Shown here: piece after piece, positions 1 through 6,923 of the stretch
How positions within the stretch are numbered: position 1 is the first letter of the stretch
Layout of the letters: each line of letters begins with the position of its first letter
Source: an uncultured Bacilli bacterium
GTDB taxonomy: Bacteria; Bacillota_I; Bacilli_A; RF39; UBA660
Assembly (NCBI GenBank): GCA_947627525.1
Contig: CANQWJ010000064.1
Location: forward strand, 1-6,982
Length of the DNA stretch: 6,982 nt
Reading direction: 5' to 3'
Position numbers and translations under genes: made by a program
The notes under the pieces: generated by a model
Databases searched by the model: none
Seen by the model: the letters and a program-made list of their open reading frames with translations, nothing else
Told to the model about the DNA's origin: nothing

Positions 1-1032
1 ACTGACGTCTCTTTGGGTTTCCTTCATCAAACGCTCTTCAATTTTACGAGCTGTCAACAAAGTTCCATCCTTACCGCAGAATGGTGAAGAATTAGTTCCA
101 ATCGTCATCTGTAAAGTTGGTTCATCAATATGTAAAATTGGTAATGGTTTATCTTTTCCCACTTCACAGAGAGTCTCACCAACGGAAATGTCAGGAAGAC
201 CAGCAACCGCAACGATGTCTCCCGCTTCTGCTTCTTCAATTTCAATTCTTTTTAGACCGAGATATCCAAATAACTTTTGAACACGGAACTGTTTAATAGA
301 ACCATCAAGACGATGACAAGAAACCATTTGTCCCGTTTTAATTTTACCATTGTGAACACGACCAACACCAATACGACCAACATAGTCATTATAGTCAAGT
401 AGAGCTGGTTGGAATTGTAAATCCTCATCTTTACTTCCACTAGGTGAAGGTATTTCTGAAATAATTAAATCTAACAATTCATTAAAACCAGGCGTTTGCG
501 TTGATAAGTCATCACTCAAACTACATGTTCCATTAATAGCGGATGCATAGACAACAGGGAAATCTAATTGATCATCATCAGCTCCCAATTCAATAAATAA
601 ATCTAAAACTTCATCAACAACTTCAGCACATCTTGCACTCTCTTTATCAACTTTATTAATGACAACAATGGGTTTTGTCTTAGCTTCTAGTGCTTTTTTC
701 AAAACAAAACGCGTTTGAGGCATTGTTCCTTCATAAGCATCAACGACTAATAAAACACCATCAACCATATTCATTATACGCTCAACTTCGCCACCAAAAT
801 CGGCATGTCCTGGCGTATCCAAGATATTGATACGATATCCTTTATAGTCAACCGCTGTCGTCTTCGCAAGAATTGTTATTCCACGCTCTTTTTCCAATTG
901 GTTAGAGTCCATTGTCACATTAGACAAGTCCTCATTCTCACGAAAAGTTCCACTTGATTTTAATATATCATCAACCAAAGTTGTCTTACCATGGTCGACG
1001 TGTGCAATAATCGCAACATTTCTTTTTTCCAT
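1..1032 (-). CDS. typA: Translational GTPase TypA/BipA, N-terminal part (cut by window edge)
   Basis: The protein is a ribosome-binding GTPase of the EF-G/LepA superfamily, involved in ribosome assembly and stress or cold adaptation. The 344 visible residues carry every G-domain motif: P-loop AHVDHGKT (10-17), switch I RGIT (50-53), [15 protein letters not shown] (72-86), NKVD (126-129) and ASAINGT (163-169). The beta-barrel domain II spans about 205-290 ([16 protein letters not shown]) and domain III begins near 300. The run [12 protein letters not shown] and [12 protein letters not shown] are typical of TypA rather than LepA or EF-G. Family members have about 600-615 residues, so roughly 260 C-terminal residues lie outside the window. 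The ATG at 1030-1032 is preceded by AGGAAGTG (1042-1049), which supports this start. The gene is visibly less A+T-rich than its neighbours, as expected for a conserved, well-expressed gene. It is divergent from the membrane protein at 1160. Confidence 0.97.
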   Translation of the reverse strand, partial: MEKRNVAIIAHVDHGKTTLVDDILKSSGTFRENEDLSNVTMDSNQLEKERGITILAKTTAVDYKGYRINILDTPGHADFGGEVERIMNMVDGVLLVVDAYEGTMPQTRFVLKKALEAKTKPIVVINKVDKESARCAEVVDEVLDLFIELGADDDQLDFPVVYASAINGTCSLSDDLSTQTPGFNELLDLIISEIPSPSGSKDEDLQFQPALLDYNDYVGRIGVGRVHNGKIKTGQMVSCHRLDGSIKQFRVQKLFGYLGLKRIEIEEAEAGDIVAVAGLPDISVGETLCEVGKDKPLPILHIDEPTLQMTIGTNSSPFCGKDGTLLTARKIEERLMKETQRDVS

Positions 1033-1064
1033 AATATAACCCACTTCCTACACAAACTTTTACA

Positions 1065-1092
1065 ATTATACCACAAAACAAAAGAAAAACAA
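1065..1092 (-). promoter_or_regulatory. Probable typA promoter (extended -10)
   Basis: Read on the minus strand, TGGTATAAT (1065-1073) is a perfect TATAAT with the upstream TGn of an extended -10. A weak -35 TTGTTT lies at 1087-1092, with a 16-bp spacer. Transcription would start near 1058, giving a leader of about 26 nt that includes the ribosome site at 1042-1049. Confidence 0.7.
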
Positions 1093-1098
1093 GTACTA

Positions 1099-1110
1099 AT
1101 TACAAGTAAT
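1099..1110. repeat. Small inverted repeat between the divergent promoters
   Basis: ATTAC-AA-GTAAT forms a 5-bp inverted repeat with a 2-bp centre. It ends one base before the -35 of the plus-strand promoter and lies just upstream of the typA -35. ACAAGTA also occurs twice, at 1089-1095 and 1102-1108. It could be an operator half-site pair, but A+T-rich DNA produces such short repeats by chance. Confidence 0.25.
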
Positions 1111-1111
1111 A

Positions 1112-1140
1112 TTGCTGAAAAAATATAACTTTGTTATAAT
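1112..1140 (+). promoter_or_regulatory. Probable promoter of the GT-C membrane protein gene
   Basis: A -35 TTGCTG (1112-1117) is followed, after 17 bp, by a perfect -10 TATAAT (1135-1140) carrying the TGn extension (1132-1134). Transcription would begin near 1147, immediately at the Shine-Dalgarno site, so the leader would be only about 13 nt. This promoter overlaps the alternative upstream TTG start at 1112, which argues against that start. Confidence 0.75.
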
Positions 1141-1146
1141 CAATTT

Positions 1147-1157
1147 AGGATGTGATC
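1147..1157 (+). promoter_or_regulatory. Extended ribosome binding site that sets the start at 1160
   Basis: AGGATGTGATC matches the extended 16S-complementary consensus AGGAGGTGATC at 10 of 11 positions and sits 2 bases before ATG 1160. It identifies ATG 1160, not the upstream in-frame TTG at 1112, as the translation start. Confidence 0.8.
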
Positions 1158-1159
1158 AT

Positions 1160-2656
1160 ATGAAAAAGAATAAAGCATTTCACTTAGTTGCCATTTTATC
1201 AATCATCTTTCTCTGTGTTGGATTAACAGTTATATCAATACCAAACGATACGTTTTATACTTTAAAGATTGGTGATTATATTTTAAAAAATGGTATTGAT
1301 ATGATGGATCACTTTTCATGGATTAAAAGTCTTCCCTATACTTATCCCCATTGGTTATATGATTGTTTCATGAGTATCATTTTTAAGTTTCAGGGCTTTA
1401 ATGCCATTTACGTAATGAACATTGTTCTTTACTCAATAATTGGGATTTTAATATATTATTTTTCTAATCAAAAGACGAAGAACTATCTTTTTTCCTTCAT
1501 TTTAACCATAATGACTATTGGTTTCATGATGGCCTTCATCACCGCTCGTGCCCAAATAGTAAGTTTTATAATTTTCTTATTGGAAAAGCATTTTTTAGAT
1601 AAGTTCTTAGAAGATGGTAAAGTCAAAAATGGTCTTATCTTAATTCTTTTATCAACTATATTAGTAAATGTTCATTTAGCTACCTGGATCTTCTTCTTTG
1701 TCTTATTTCTTCCACCTATTGCTAGTCACTATTTAAGTCTTTTATTGAAAAAGATGAGGAAAAATAAAAAAGATTTCACAATGGGAAGAATTAATTTTAA
1801 GACGAATGAAAATACTAAAAAACTCTTTCCAATTATCATTATTTGTCTATTGACCGGTTTCTTGACACCTCTTGGTACTACTCCCTATACATATATTTTT
1901 AACCAATTCGCAGGAGATACTTTTGCTTCCATCTTAGAATATCAAAATATTACTATTAGTAATGGTTTTAGTTTTTATCAATATCTATTTGTTCTATTAG
2001 CCCTATTCTTGATGACTAAAGAAGATATTGATCTAGAAGATGTCTTCTTAACTTTAGGTCTTATTTTAATGAGTTTAATTGCCATAAGAAACTTTGCTTA
2101 TCTACTACTAATCGGTTCCTTCGTCATAAGTAATTATCTATATAAAGTAAATAAAAGACTATCTTCAAAAACCATTCATAAACTAGATATCATCTTTAGT
2201 CGTAAAAGTGAATTAATAACTATTCTTTTATGCTTTTTAGTTGTTGGAACAGGTCTATTTACAATTAGGAATTTAAGTACTAATGATATCACAAATGAAA
2301 AATATCCAAGTGATGCTATTTACTACATAAAGGAAAATATCAATCTTGAAAAAGCCAGAATCTTTAATGAATACTATATTGGAAGCTACCTACTATATAA
2401 CGATATTCCTGTTTTCATCGATTCAAGATCAGACTTATACACAAAACCATTCAATAAATTAAAGCGCGATATTTTTAATGACTATCATGATGCTATTGAT
2501 AATTTAAATTATCAAGAAGTCTTCAACTATTATGATGTTACACATGTCCTAATAACTAAAGATTCAATGCTTGCTAGACAATTAAAAAAAGATAATGATT
2601 ATAAAAACATATATTACGACAAATATTTCACTCTCTATGAAAGAAAATTAGATTGA
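1160..2656 (+). CDS. GT-C type polytopic membrane glycosyltransferase-like protein with soluble C-terminal domain
   Basis: The 498-residue protein has about 9-11 hydrophobic segments from residue 8 to 371, then a soluble C-terminal domain of about 125 residues. The pattern fits a widespread bacterial family of GT-C-like membrane proteins. Its first extracytoplasmic loop reads NDTFYTLKIGDYILKNG (29-45), DHFSW (50-54) and HWLYD (64-68), the counterpart of the DPDLWWHL...G...G...D.FS...W..HEWL pattern known from that family. Further matches are ITARAQIVSF (127-136), NVH (170-172), a TPLGTTPY segment (236-243) and RNFAYLL (310-316). The C-terminal NEYYIGSYLLY (403-413), PVFIDSRSDLY (417-427) and YYDKYFTLYER (485-495) match its NxxxGGYL, PVFIDGRADLY and closing strand patterns. 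D30 is the likeliest catalytic acid by analogy with GT-C enzymes. A polyprenyl-linked sugar donor is usual for the fold, but donor and acceptor cannot be read here. I start at ATG 1160 because of its ribosome site. It has its own promoter and terminator, so it is probably monocistronic. Confidence 0.8.
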   Translation: MKKNKAFHLVAILSIIFLCVGLTVISIPNDTFYTLKIGDYILKNGIDMMDHFSWIKSLPYTYPHWLYDCFMSIIFKFQGFNAIYVMNIVLYSIIGILIYYFSNQKTKNYLFSFILTIMTIGFMMAFITARAQIVSFIIFLLEKHFLDKFLEDGKVKNGLILILLSTILVNVHLATWIFFFVLFLPPIASHYLSLLLKKMRKNKKDFTMGRINFKTNENTKKLFPIIIICLLTGFLTPLGTTPYTYIFNQFAGDTFASILEYQNITISNGFSFYQYLFVLLALFLMTKEDIDLEDVFLTLGLILMSLIAIRNFAYLLLIGSFVISNYLYKVNKRLSSKTIHKLDIIFSRKSELITILLCFLVVGTGLFTIRNLSTNDITNEKYPSDAIYYIKENINLEKARIFNEYYIGSYLLYNDIPVFIDSRSDLYTKPFNKLKRDIFNDYHDAIDNLNYQEVFNYYDVTHVLITKDSMLARQLKKDNDYKNIYYDKYFTLYERKLD

Positions 2657-2673
2657 CAAAAGTCAATCTTTTT
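2650..2673 (+). terminator. Intrinsic terminator containing the stop codon of the preceding gene
   Basis: AGATTGAC (2650-2657), loop AAAA (2658-2661) and GTCAATCT (2662-2669) form a perfect 8-bp stem followed by a T-run (2669-2673). The last codon and the TGA stop (2654-2656) of the membrane protein gene lie inside the left arm. Confidence 0.85.
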
Positions 2674-2680
2674 ATTTGTG

Positions 2681-2708
2681 TTTAAAAAGGAAAAAATTCT
2701 CACATAAT
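2681..2708 (+). promoter_or_regulatory. Possible promoter of the Rieske oxidoreductase gene
   Basis: The upstream gene ends in a strong terminator, so a separate promoter is expected. The best candidate -10 is CATAAT (2703-2708), one mismatch from consensus, with a poor -35 TTTAAA (2681-2686) 16 bp upstream. There is no TGn extension. Transcription would start near 2715. The A+T-rich context makes this call weak. Confidence 0.3.
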
Positions 2709-2734
2709 AATAAAAGAAATTCAAGGGTGATAAT

Positions 2735-4201
2735 ATGAAAAATAAATCTATTTGGCAAGAAAATATCGTCAAGAGTAAATTTCCAACTCTAAGTGTTAAT
2801 ATCGAATGTGATACATTAATCATTGGTGGTGGCATAACCGGTTTTAGTTGTGCCTATTTTTTAAGAAATAGTAAAGAAAAAATAGTTTTAGTTGAAAGCA
2901 ATAAAATAGCTAATGGTGCGACTTCTAAATCAACGGGAAAACTAACTTATTTACAAGAAGATTTGATTACTAAAATAAAAGATATATATGATGATGATAC
3001 CTACTTAAAATATGTCGAATCCCAAAAAGAAGCAATTAGTCTTGCAAAAAAAATTATTTTAGAAAATAAAATAAGATGTGATTTAGAGTCTGTTAACTCT
3101 TATATTTTTTCGGATAATTTAATAAAGAGTAATGTCATAAAAAAGACTTATAAATTGTTAAAAAATAACTCAAGTGTCAAATTAAAAAGAAAATTACCAA
3201 TTAAAACAGTCTGTCATAAAGCTTTAGAAGCAAATGATACTTTTGTTTTTCATCCCGTGAAATTTGTTTTAGGACTTAGTGAAATAGTTAAAGAAAAAAT
3301 TGATATTTATGAAAGAACAAGAGTAACGAAAATAGATAAACAAGATAATTATTTTATTGCTCATACTCCTAGTGGCAACATCAAAGCAAAACGAATTATT
3401 TTAGCACTACACTACCCTTTCTTTATAAACCCTTTCTTCTTTCCTTTTAAAACGAGTATTGAAAAATCTTTTCTCGTTGCCGGTGAAGTTAATCGAACTC
3501 GACCTTTTTCGGCCATTAACGTAAATAAAAAAGTAACATCTATTAGATATTATAAGAGTTATAAAAATTATATTATTTTAGTTAGTGAAAATGGAAGTTT
3601 AAATAGTAATATTGATAACATTAAAAAGCAAGATAACGCCATTTGGAACACTCGTAGTAACTTTACCCCTGAAATTGATTATTGTTGGAGTAATTATGAC
3701 ATCATGACGAGTGACCATCTTCCCTTTATTGGTGAATTAGAAGAAAATTTATATATTGCTACGGGGTATAACACTTGGGGAATGACTAATGGTATCATTG
3801 CAGGAAAAGTCATAAGTGATCTAATTCAAAACCATGATAGTATTTATAAAGATTTATTTAATCCAAGACGTGATGAAAAGAACATTCCTAACATTATCAA
3901 GTTTAACTTAATGAATGGTCTTTCTTTTGTGAATACGAAACTTAATAAAAATCGTCTTTTTTATCGTAAAAATGTCAAAATAATTAAAGAAAATGGTATT
4001 TATTATGGAATCTATATTGATGAAAATAAAAATGTTCATAAAGTCTATAACCAATGTCCGCACATGAAATGTAACTTATCTTTCAACTATCAAACTAATA
4101 CTTGGGATTGTCCTTGTCATGGTTCGCGATTTGACATTGATGGAAACATAATCTATGGTCCGAGTGTTGAAAATATAAAAATAAAAAAAGAAGTAAAGTA
4201 A
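2735..4201 (+). CDS. FAD-dependent oxidoreductase with C-terminal Rieske [2Fe-2S] domain (YhfW-like)
   Basis: The 488-residue protein is a soluble, probably cytoplasmic flavoprotein of the DAO (D-amino-acid oxidase-like) family fused to a Rieske cluster domain. DTLIIGGGITGFSCAYFL (26-43) is the dinucleotide-binding motif, with E54 as the ribose-binding acid. NGATSKSTGKLT (60-71) continues the FAD site. TSDHLPFIG (325-333) and GYNTWGMTNG (344-353) form the second FAD-contacting region. The Rieske domain spans about 408-488: C441 and H443 plus C459 and H462 are the cluster ligands, and C446 and C461 are placed for the stabilising disulfide (CPHMKC and CPCHGS). Length and architecture match Bacillus YhfW, of about 509 residues; the substrate of that family is not established. 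I see no signal peptide. AAGGGTGAT (2723-2731) before ATG supports the start. The gene converges on the membrane protein at 4205, with 3 bp between stop codons. Confidence 0.93.
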   Translation: MKNKSIWQENIVKSKFPTLSVNIECDTLIIGGGITGFSCAYFLRNSKEKIVLVESNKIANGATSKSTGKLTYLQEDLITKIKDIYDDDTYLKYVESQKEAISLAKKIILENKIRCDLESVNSYIFSDNLIKSNVIKKTYKLLKNNSSVKLKRKLPIKTVCHKALEANDTFVFHPVKFVLGLSEIVKEKIDIYERTRVTKIDKQDNYFIAHTPSGNIKAKRIILALHYPFFINPFFFPFKTSIEKSFLVAGEVNRTRPFSAINVNKKVTSIRYYKSYKNYIILVSENGSLNSNIDNIKKQDNAIWNTRSNFTPEIDYCWSNYDIMTSDHLPFIGELEENLYIATGYNTWGMTNGIIAGKVISDLIQNHDSIYKDLFNPRRDEKNIPNIIKFNLMNGLSFVNTKLNKNRLFYRKNVKIIKENGIYYGIYIDENKNVHKVYNQCPHMKCNLSFNYQTNTWDCPCHGSRFDIDGNIIYGPSVENIKIKKEVK

Positions 4202-4214
4202 CTTCTAATTTTTT
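4183..4214. terminator. Probable bidirectional terminator at the convergent gene ends
   Basis: AGAAGT (4189-4194) and ACTTCT (4201-4206) form a 6-bp stem around a 6-nt loop. The right side continues AATTTTTT (4207-4214) on the plus strand. The left side, AAAAAA (4183-4188), reads as a T-run on the minus strand. The element overlaps both stop codons (TAA 4199-4201; TAG on minus at 4205-4207). The stem is short, so efficiency is uncertain. Confidence 0.5.
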
Positions 4215-5524
4215 ATCTCATAGATATTAAAATATATCCCTATCCGATCAATTCTTTTATAATTATCTTCAACATAGTGTATAAAATCAAAATTAAATTG
4301 ATCAAATGCATTTTCTTCTCTTGCATCTAAGTCTTCAACTATCGCAATCGCATCTTTTTCTTGTTTTAATCTATTAATTAATTTTTCATTACCATTATAT
4401 CCATTATTACCATATAAAAGTAAATCATATTTATCAATAGTTATTTTATGAGATAGTTTATAGTAATAAGAATTTCCTATAAAGTAGTAAACAGTCTTAT
4501 CAGGATAACTACAATAATATTTATACAACGTATCACTAACACTATCTAAATTTTTATATGAAAACGTCAAGAAATAATTACTACTAGAATCTAAATTAAT
4601 TTTTAATTGACGATAATCTTTTAAAAAATAGTACCCTTTTGCAAAATTAGTTAATAGTATAAAGAAAATAAACATAATATTAACAATTTTAACACTATCT
4701 ATATTTTTAAAAGCATAATAAGAAAAAGGAATTAAACTTAAGACAAGATGATATGAATCAAATATAGGAATAGATATTATTTGAAAGCACAAGCAATATA
4801 AAGCAAGATTATCTTTTGTTTTTAAATATTTATATATAAAATAGACAATAATTAATAATTCAATAATAAAGTAAAGAGAAATAATAAAGTTTTTATGTCC
4901 AAAATCGAAAAGTCCTAGAATTGTATAATCAATAAAACATGCTAAAGCATTATTAAAAAATAAATACATTAATAAGATTTGAATAGGAACTAAAAAAGTC
5001 ATTAAACGTTTTAATATTTTTTTATAATCACATGATATTATAGTAGGAATTAATAAAACAATCATTTTTTGATTAGTCAATAGTAAAAAACTCAATATTA
5101 AACCAATCAAATAATCACTCTTTTGATAATGTTCCAAATACAATAGTATAAAGAATAATAAAACTGTTAGAATATTATAACCACCAACTTCAAAAAGAAG
5201 TAAAAAATATATAACGGCCAATGTAATGCTTCTTCCACCATTTAGTTTCTTTACAAAATATATGATTAAAGTCGCTATTAAACTACAAAAAAGATAATAT
5301 ATGATCAATTTACTACCAAATATTTTCATAACTAAAGCACACAGTAAAGGAAATAAGGGAAATAGAACCATATTAAAATCGCGATATGGAATTAAATCAT
5401 TGGCAATATTATAAGAAAAACCATAATTCCAATAATTATCCATAATGAAATTATTTAATGAAACAAAACTTAGTAAAAATAATAAGAAAATTAAAAGATA
5501 AAAAAGAATTTTATTTTTTTTCAT
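4205..5524 (-). CDS. GT-C-like polytopic membrane protein, paralogue 2 of a tandem pair
   Basis: The 439-residue protein has about nine or ten hydrophobic helices (from residue 5 to about 297) and a soluble C-terminal part of about 140 residues. After the first helix, MDNYWNYGFSYNI (28-40) and LIPYRDFNMVLFP (44-56) match the bacterial GT-C/PMT-like pattern (D...G.IPYRDF...PP), with D29 the probable catalytic position and D49 also conserved. GGYN (114-117), SDYLIG (136-141), TNQK (150-153), DYTILGLFDFG (199-209), PIFDSYH (253-259) and GNNGYNGN (372-379) recur in the upstream paralogue at 5559-6896. It probably transfers a sugar from a lipid-linked donor at the membrane; the substrates are unknown. 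Ribosome site GGAGG (5529-5533) is only 4 bases from the ATG. The 34-bp gap with no terminator indicates co-transcription with the paralogue. Confidence 0.72.
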   Translation of the reverse strand: MKKNKILFYLLIFLLFLLSFVSLNNFIMDNYWNYGFSYNIANDLIPYRDFNMVLFPLFPLLCALVMKIFGSKLIIYYLFCSLIATLIIYFVKKLNGGRSITLAVIYFLLLFEVGGYNILTVLLFFILLYLEHYQKSDYLIGLILSFLLLTNQKMIVLLIPTIISCDYKKILKRLMTFLVPIQILLMYLFFNNALACFIDYTILGLFDFGHKNFIISLYFIIELLIIVYFIYKYLKTKDNLALYCLCFQIISIPIFDSYHLVLSLIPFSYYAFKNIDSVKIVNIMFIFFILLTNFAKGYYFLKDYRQLKINLDSSSNYFLTFSYKNLDSVSDTLYKYYCSYPDKTVYYFIGNSYYYKLSHKITIDKYDLLLYGNNGYNGNEKLINRLKQEKDAIAIVEDLDAREENAFDQFNFDFIHYVEDNYKRIDRIGIYFNIYEIKN

Positions 5525-5558
5525 AAAGCCTCCACTACTATGTTTATATTATTTTAAA

Positions 5559-6896
5559 TCAATTATCTACTAAATACACATACAAATATTCATCTAAACG
5601 ATCTATTTTTTGATAATTATTTTCAACAAAAGAAATTAATTCATAATTGGTTTGATCAAGAGGATCATTTTCTCTTCTACGATTGTAGACAACGAATAAA
5701 GAATTATGTAACTTTTTAATTTCTCTTTTTAATTTATTATTACCATCATAACCATTATTACCAAGAGAAACCAAATCAAACTTATTTATTTTAATATTTT
5801 TCTTAACTTTAAAGTAATATGAGTCAACATAGAGAAAATAAATATTATCATATTTATCAATGTTATTATTGTAATAGTTGAAAAGTTTATCAAAAGATGT
5901 ATCAAACTCTCTTGAAGAAATAGTAAGATAACAATTATTATTTACGTCTCTATTTAAAAAGTAAGTTTCATCATCAATGATGACAATCGTAATGAGGATT
6001 ATTGAAGTAATAATAAAGATATTACATAAACACTTAATATAATCATATATTTTATACTTGCTTGAATAGATTAAAACAATAAAAGGAATAGAAGCTGATA
6101 CAACGTGATATTGATCAAAAATAGGAAAAGCTAAAAGAGAAAATACTAAACAGTATAGCCATAACTTATTTTTGGTCTTATAGAAACGATATAATATTGA
6201 TAAAAGTACTATTAAAATTACTATTATCCAAATAGTAAAATTTAAATTATCATTACCAAAATCAAATAATCCTAAAATTGTATAGTCAATAAAATAAGTT
6301 AAAGAATTAGTATTATACAAATAAATAGAAAGCATTTGAAAAGGAACGATTATACCAATTAGTCTTTTAAAGATACTTTCTAAATTCTTTCTGTAAAAAA
6401 CAGGAAGGAATAAAAGAATTAATTTTTGATTAGTCATAATCGAAATACCTGTAATTATACCAATCAAATAATCACTCTTTTTTTCTTTTTCTAGATATAT
6501 TAATAATAAAACTAATAAAATTGATAAGGCATTATAACCACCTATTCCACAAATGAATAACATAAAAATAATTAGGGTATTAACACCTTTAGACAATTTA
6601 TCAGCAATATATACAATTAAGACATAAATGAGACTATTAAAAAGAAAATAAATAATCATTTTACTACCAAACAACTTTAAAATAAGGGCATTTAAAAAAG
6701 GAGCAAAAGGAAATAAAACCATATTAAAATCACGATATGGTATTAGACCATTGACAATGTTATAAGCAAAGCCATAATTAAAGTAATTATCCCCCGCAAA
6801 ACTCTTTAAAATAGCAAAGTTATATAAAAACAAAAAGAAAAGAACTAAATAAAAAAATAAATTCTTTTTTTTAAAAAAATAAAGTATTCTTTTCAT
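5559..6896 (-). CDS. GT-C-like polytopic membrane protein, paralogue 1 of a tandem pair
   Basis: The 445-residue protein has about nine or ten membrane helices to about residue 307, followed by a Lys/Asn/Asp/Tyr-rich soluble C-terminal part. GDNYFNYGFAYNI (35-47) and LIPYRDFNMVLFP (51-63) form the conserved first loop; D36 is the likely catalytic acid by family analogy and D56 lies in YRDF. GGYN (119-122), SDYLIG (141-146), TNQK (155-158), DYTILGLFDFG (204-214), PIFDQYH (258-264), GNNGYDGN (379-386) and FVENNYQKID (423-432) align with the downstream copy. The ATG at 6894-6896 follows AGAGGT (6903-6908) at 6 nt. It is the first gene of the probable two-gene operon, ending in TGA at 5559-5561. 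Function beyond GT-C-like membrane protein is not assignable; a non-enzymatic relative is possible, since the family is assigned from motifs read by eye. Confidence 0.72.
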   Translation of the reverse strand: MKRILYFFKKKNLFFYLVLFFLFLYNFAILKSFAGDNYFNYGFAYNIVNGLIPYRDFNMVLFPFAPFLNALILKLFGSKMIIYFLFNSLIYVLIVYIADKLSKGVNTLIIFMLFICGIGGYNALSILLVLLLIYLEKEKKSDYLIGIITGISIMTNQKLILLFLPVFYRKNLESIFKRLIGIIVPFQMLSIYLYNTNSLTYFIDYTILGLFDFGNDNLNFTIWIIVILIVLLSILYRFYKTKNKLWLYCLVFSLLAFPIFDQYHVVSASIPFIVLIYSSKYKIYDYIKCLCNIFIITSIILITIVIIDDETYFLNRDVNNNCYLTISSREFDTSFDKLFNYYNNNIDKYDNIYFLYVDSYYFKVKKNIKINKFDLVSLGNNGYDGNNKLKREIKKLHNSLFVVYNRRRENDPLDQTNYELISFVENNYQKIDRLDEYLYVYLVDN

Positions 6897-6914
6897 AGCA
6901 TTACCTCTAATAGA

Positions 6915-6923
6915 AGTATAACA
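6915..6923 (-). promoter_or_regulatory. Probable extended -10 promoter of the paralogous GT-C operon
   Basis: On the minus strand TGTTATACT is a TGn-extended -10 with one mismatch to TATAAT. No good -35 is visible in the A+T tract behind it. Transcription would start near 6908, giving a leader of about 12 nt with the ribosome site at its 5' end, as for the gene at 1160. Confidence 0.55.

Noticed and set aside
252..440. 62-codon minus-strand open frame
   Set aside because: It lies wholly inside typA in another frame on the same strand, and typA is supported by all GTPase motifs. The predicted peptide has no recognisable features.
1112..1159. Upstream in-frame TTG start adding 16 residues to the GT-C protein
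   Set aside because: The extension overlaps the -35/-10 promoter and the ribosome site, has no Shine-Dalgarno of its own and adds a sequence unlike the family. ATG 1160 has a near-perfect extended ribosome site.
2635..2835. 66-codon minus-strand open frame
   Set aside because: It runs antisense across the terminator, the ribosome site and the FAD-binding motif of the oxidoreductase gene. It is explained as a shadow.
1160..6896. Mycoplasma-type code with UGA as tryptophan
   Set aside because: Genes ending at 2656 and 5559 stop at TGA at the expected family ends, and tryptophans in conserved motifs (HWL, GYNTWG) are TGG.
4205..6896. Duplication by an insertion sequence or composite element
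   Set aside because: No transposase, terminal inverted repeats or target-site duplications are visible. Divergence between the copies indicates an old tandem gene duplication.
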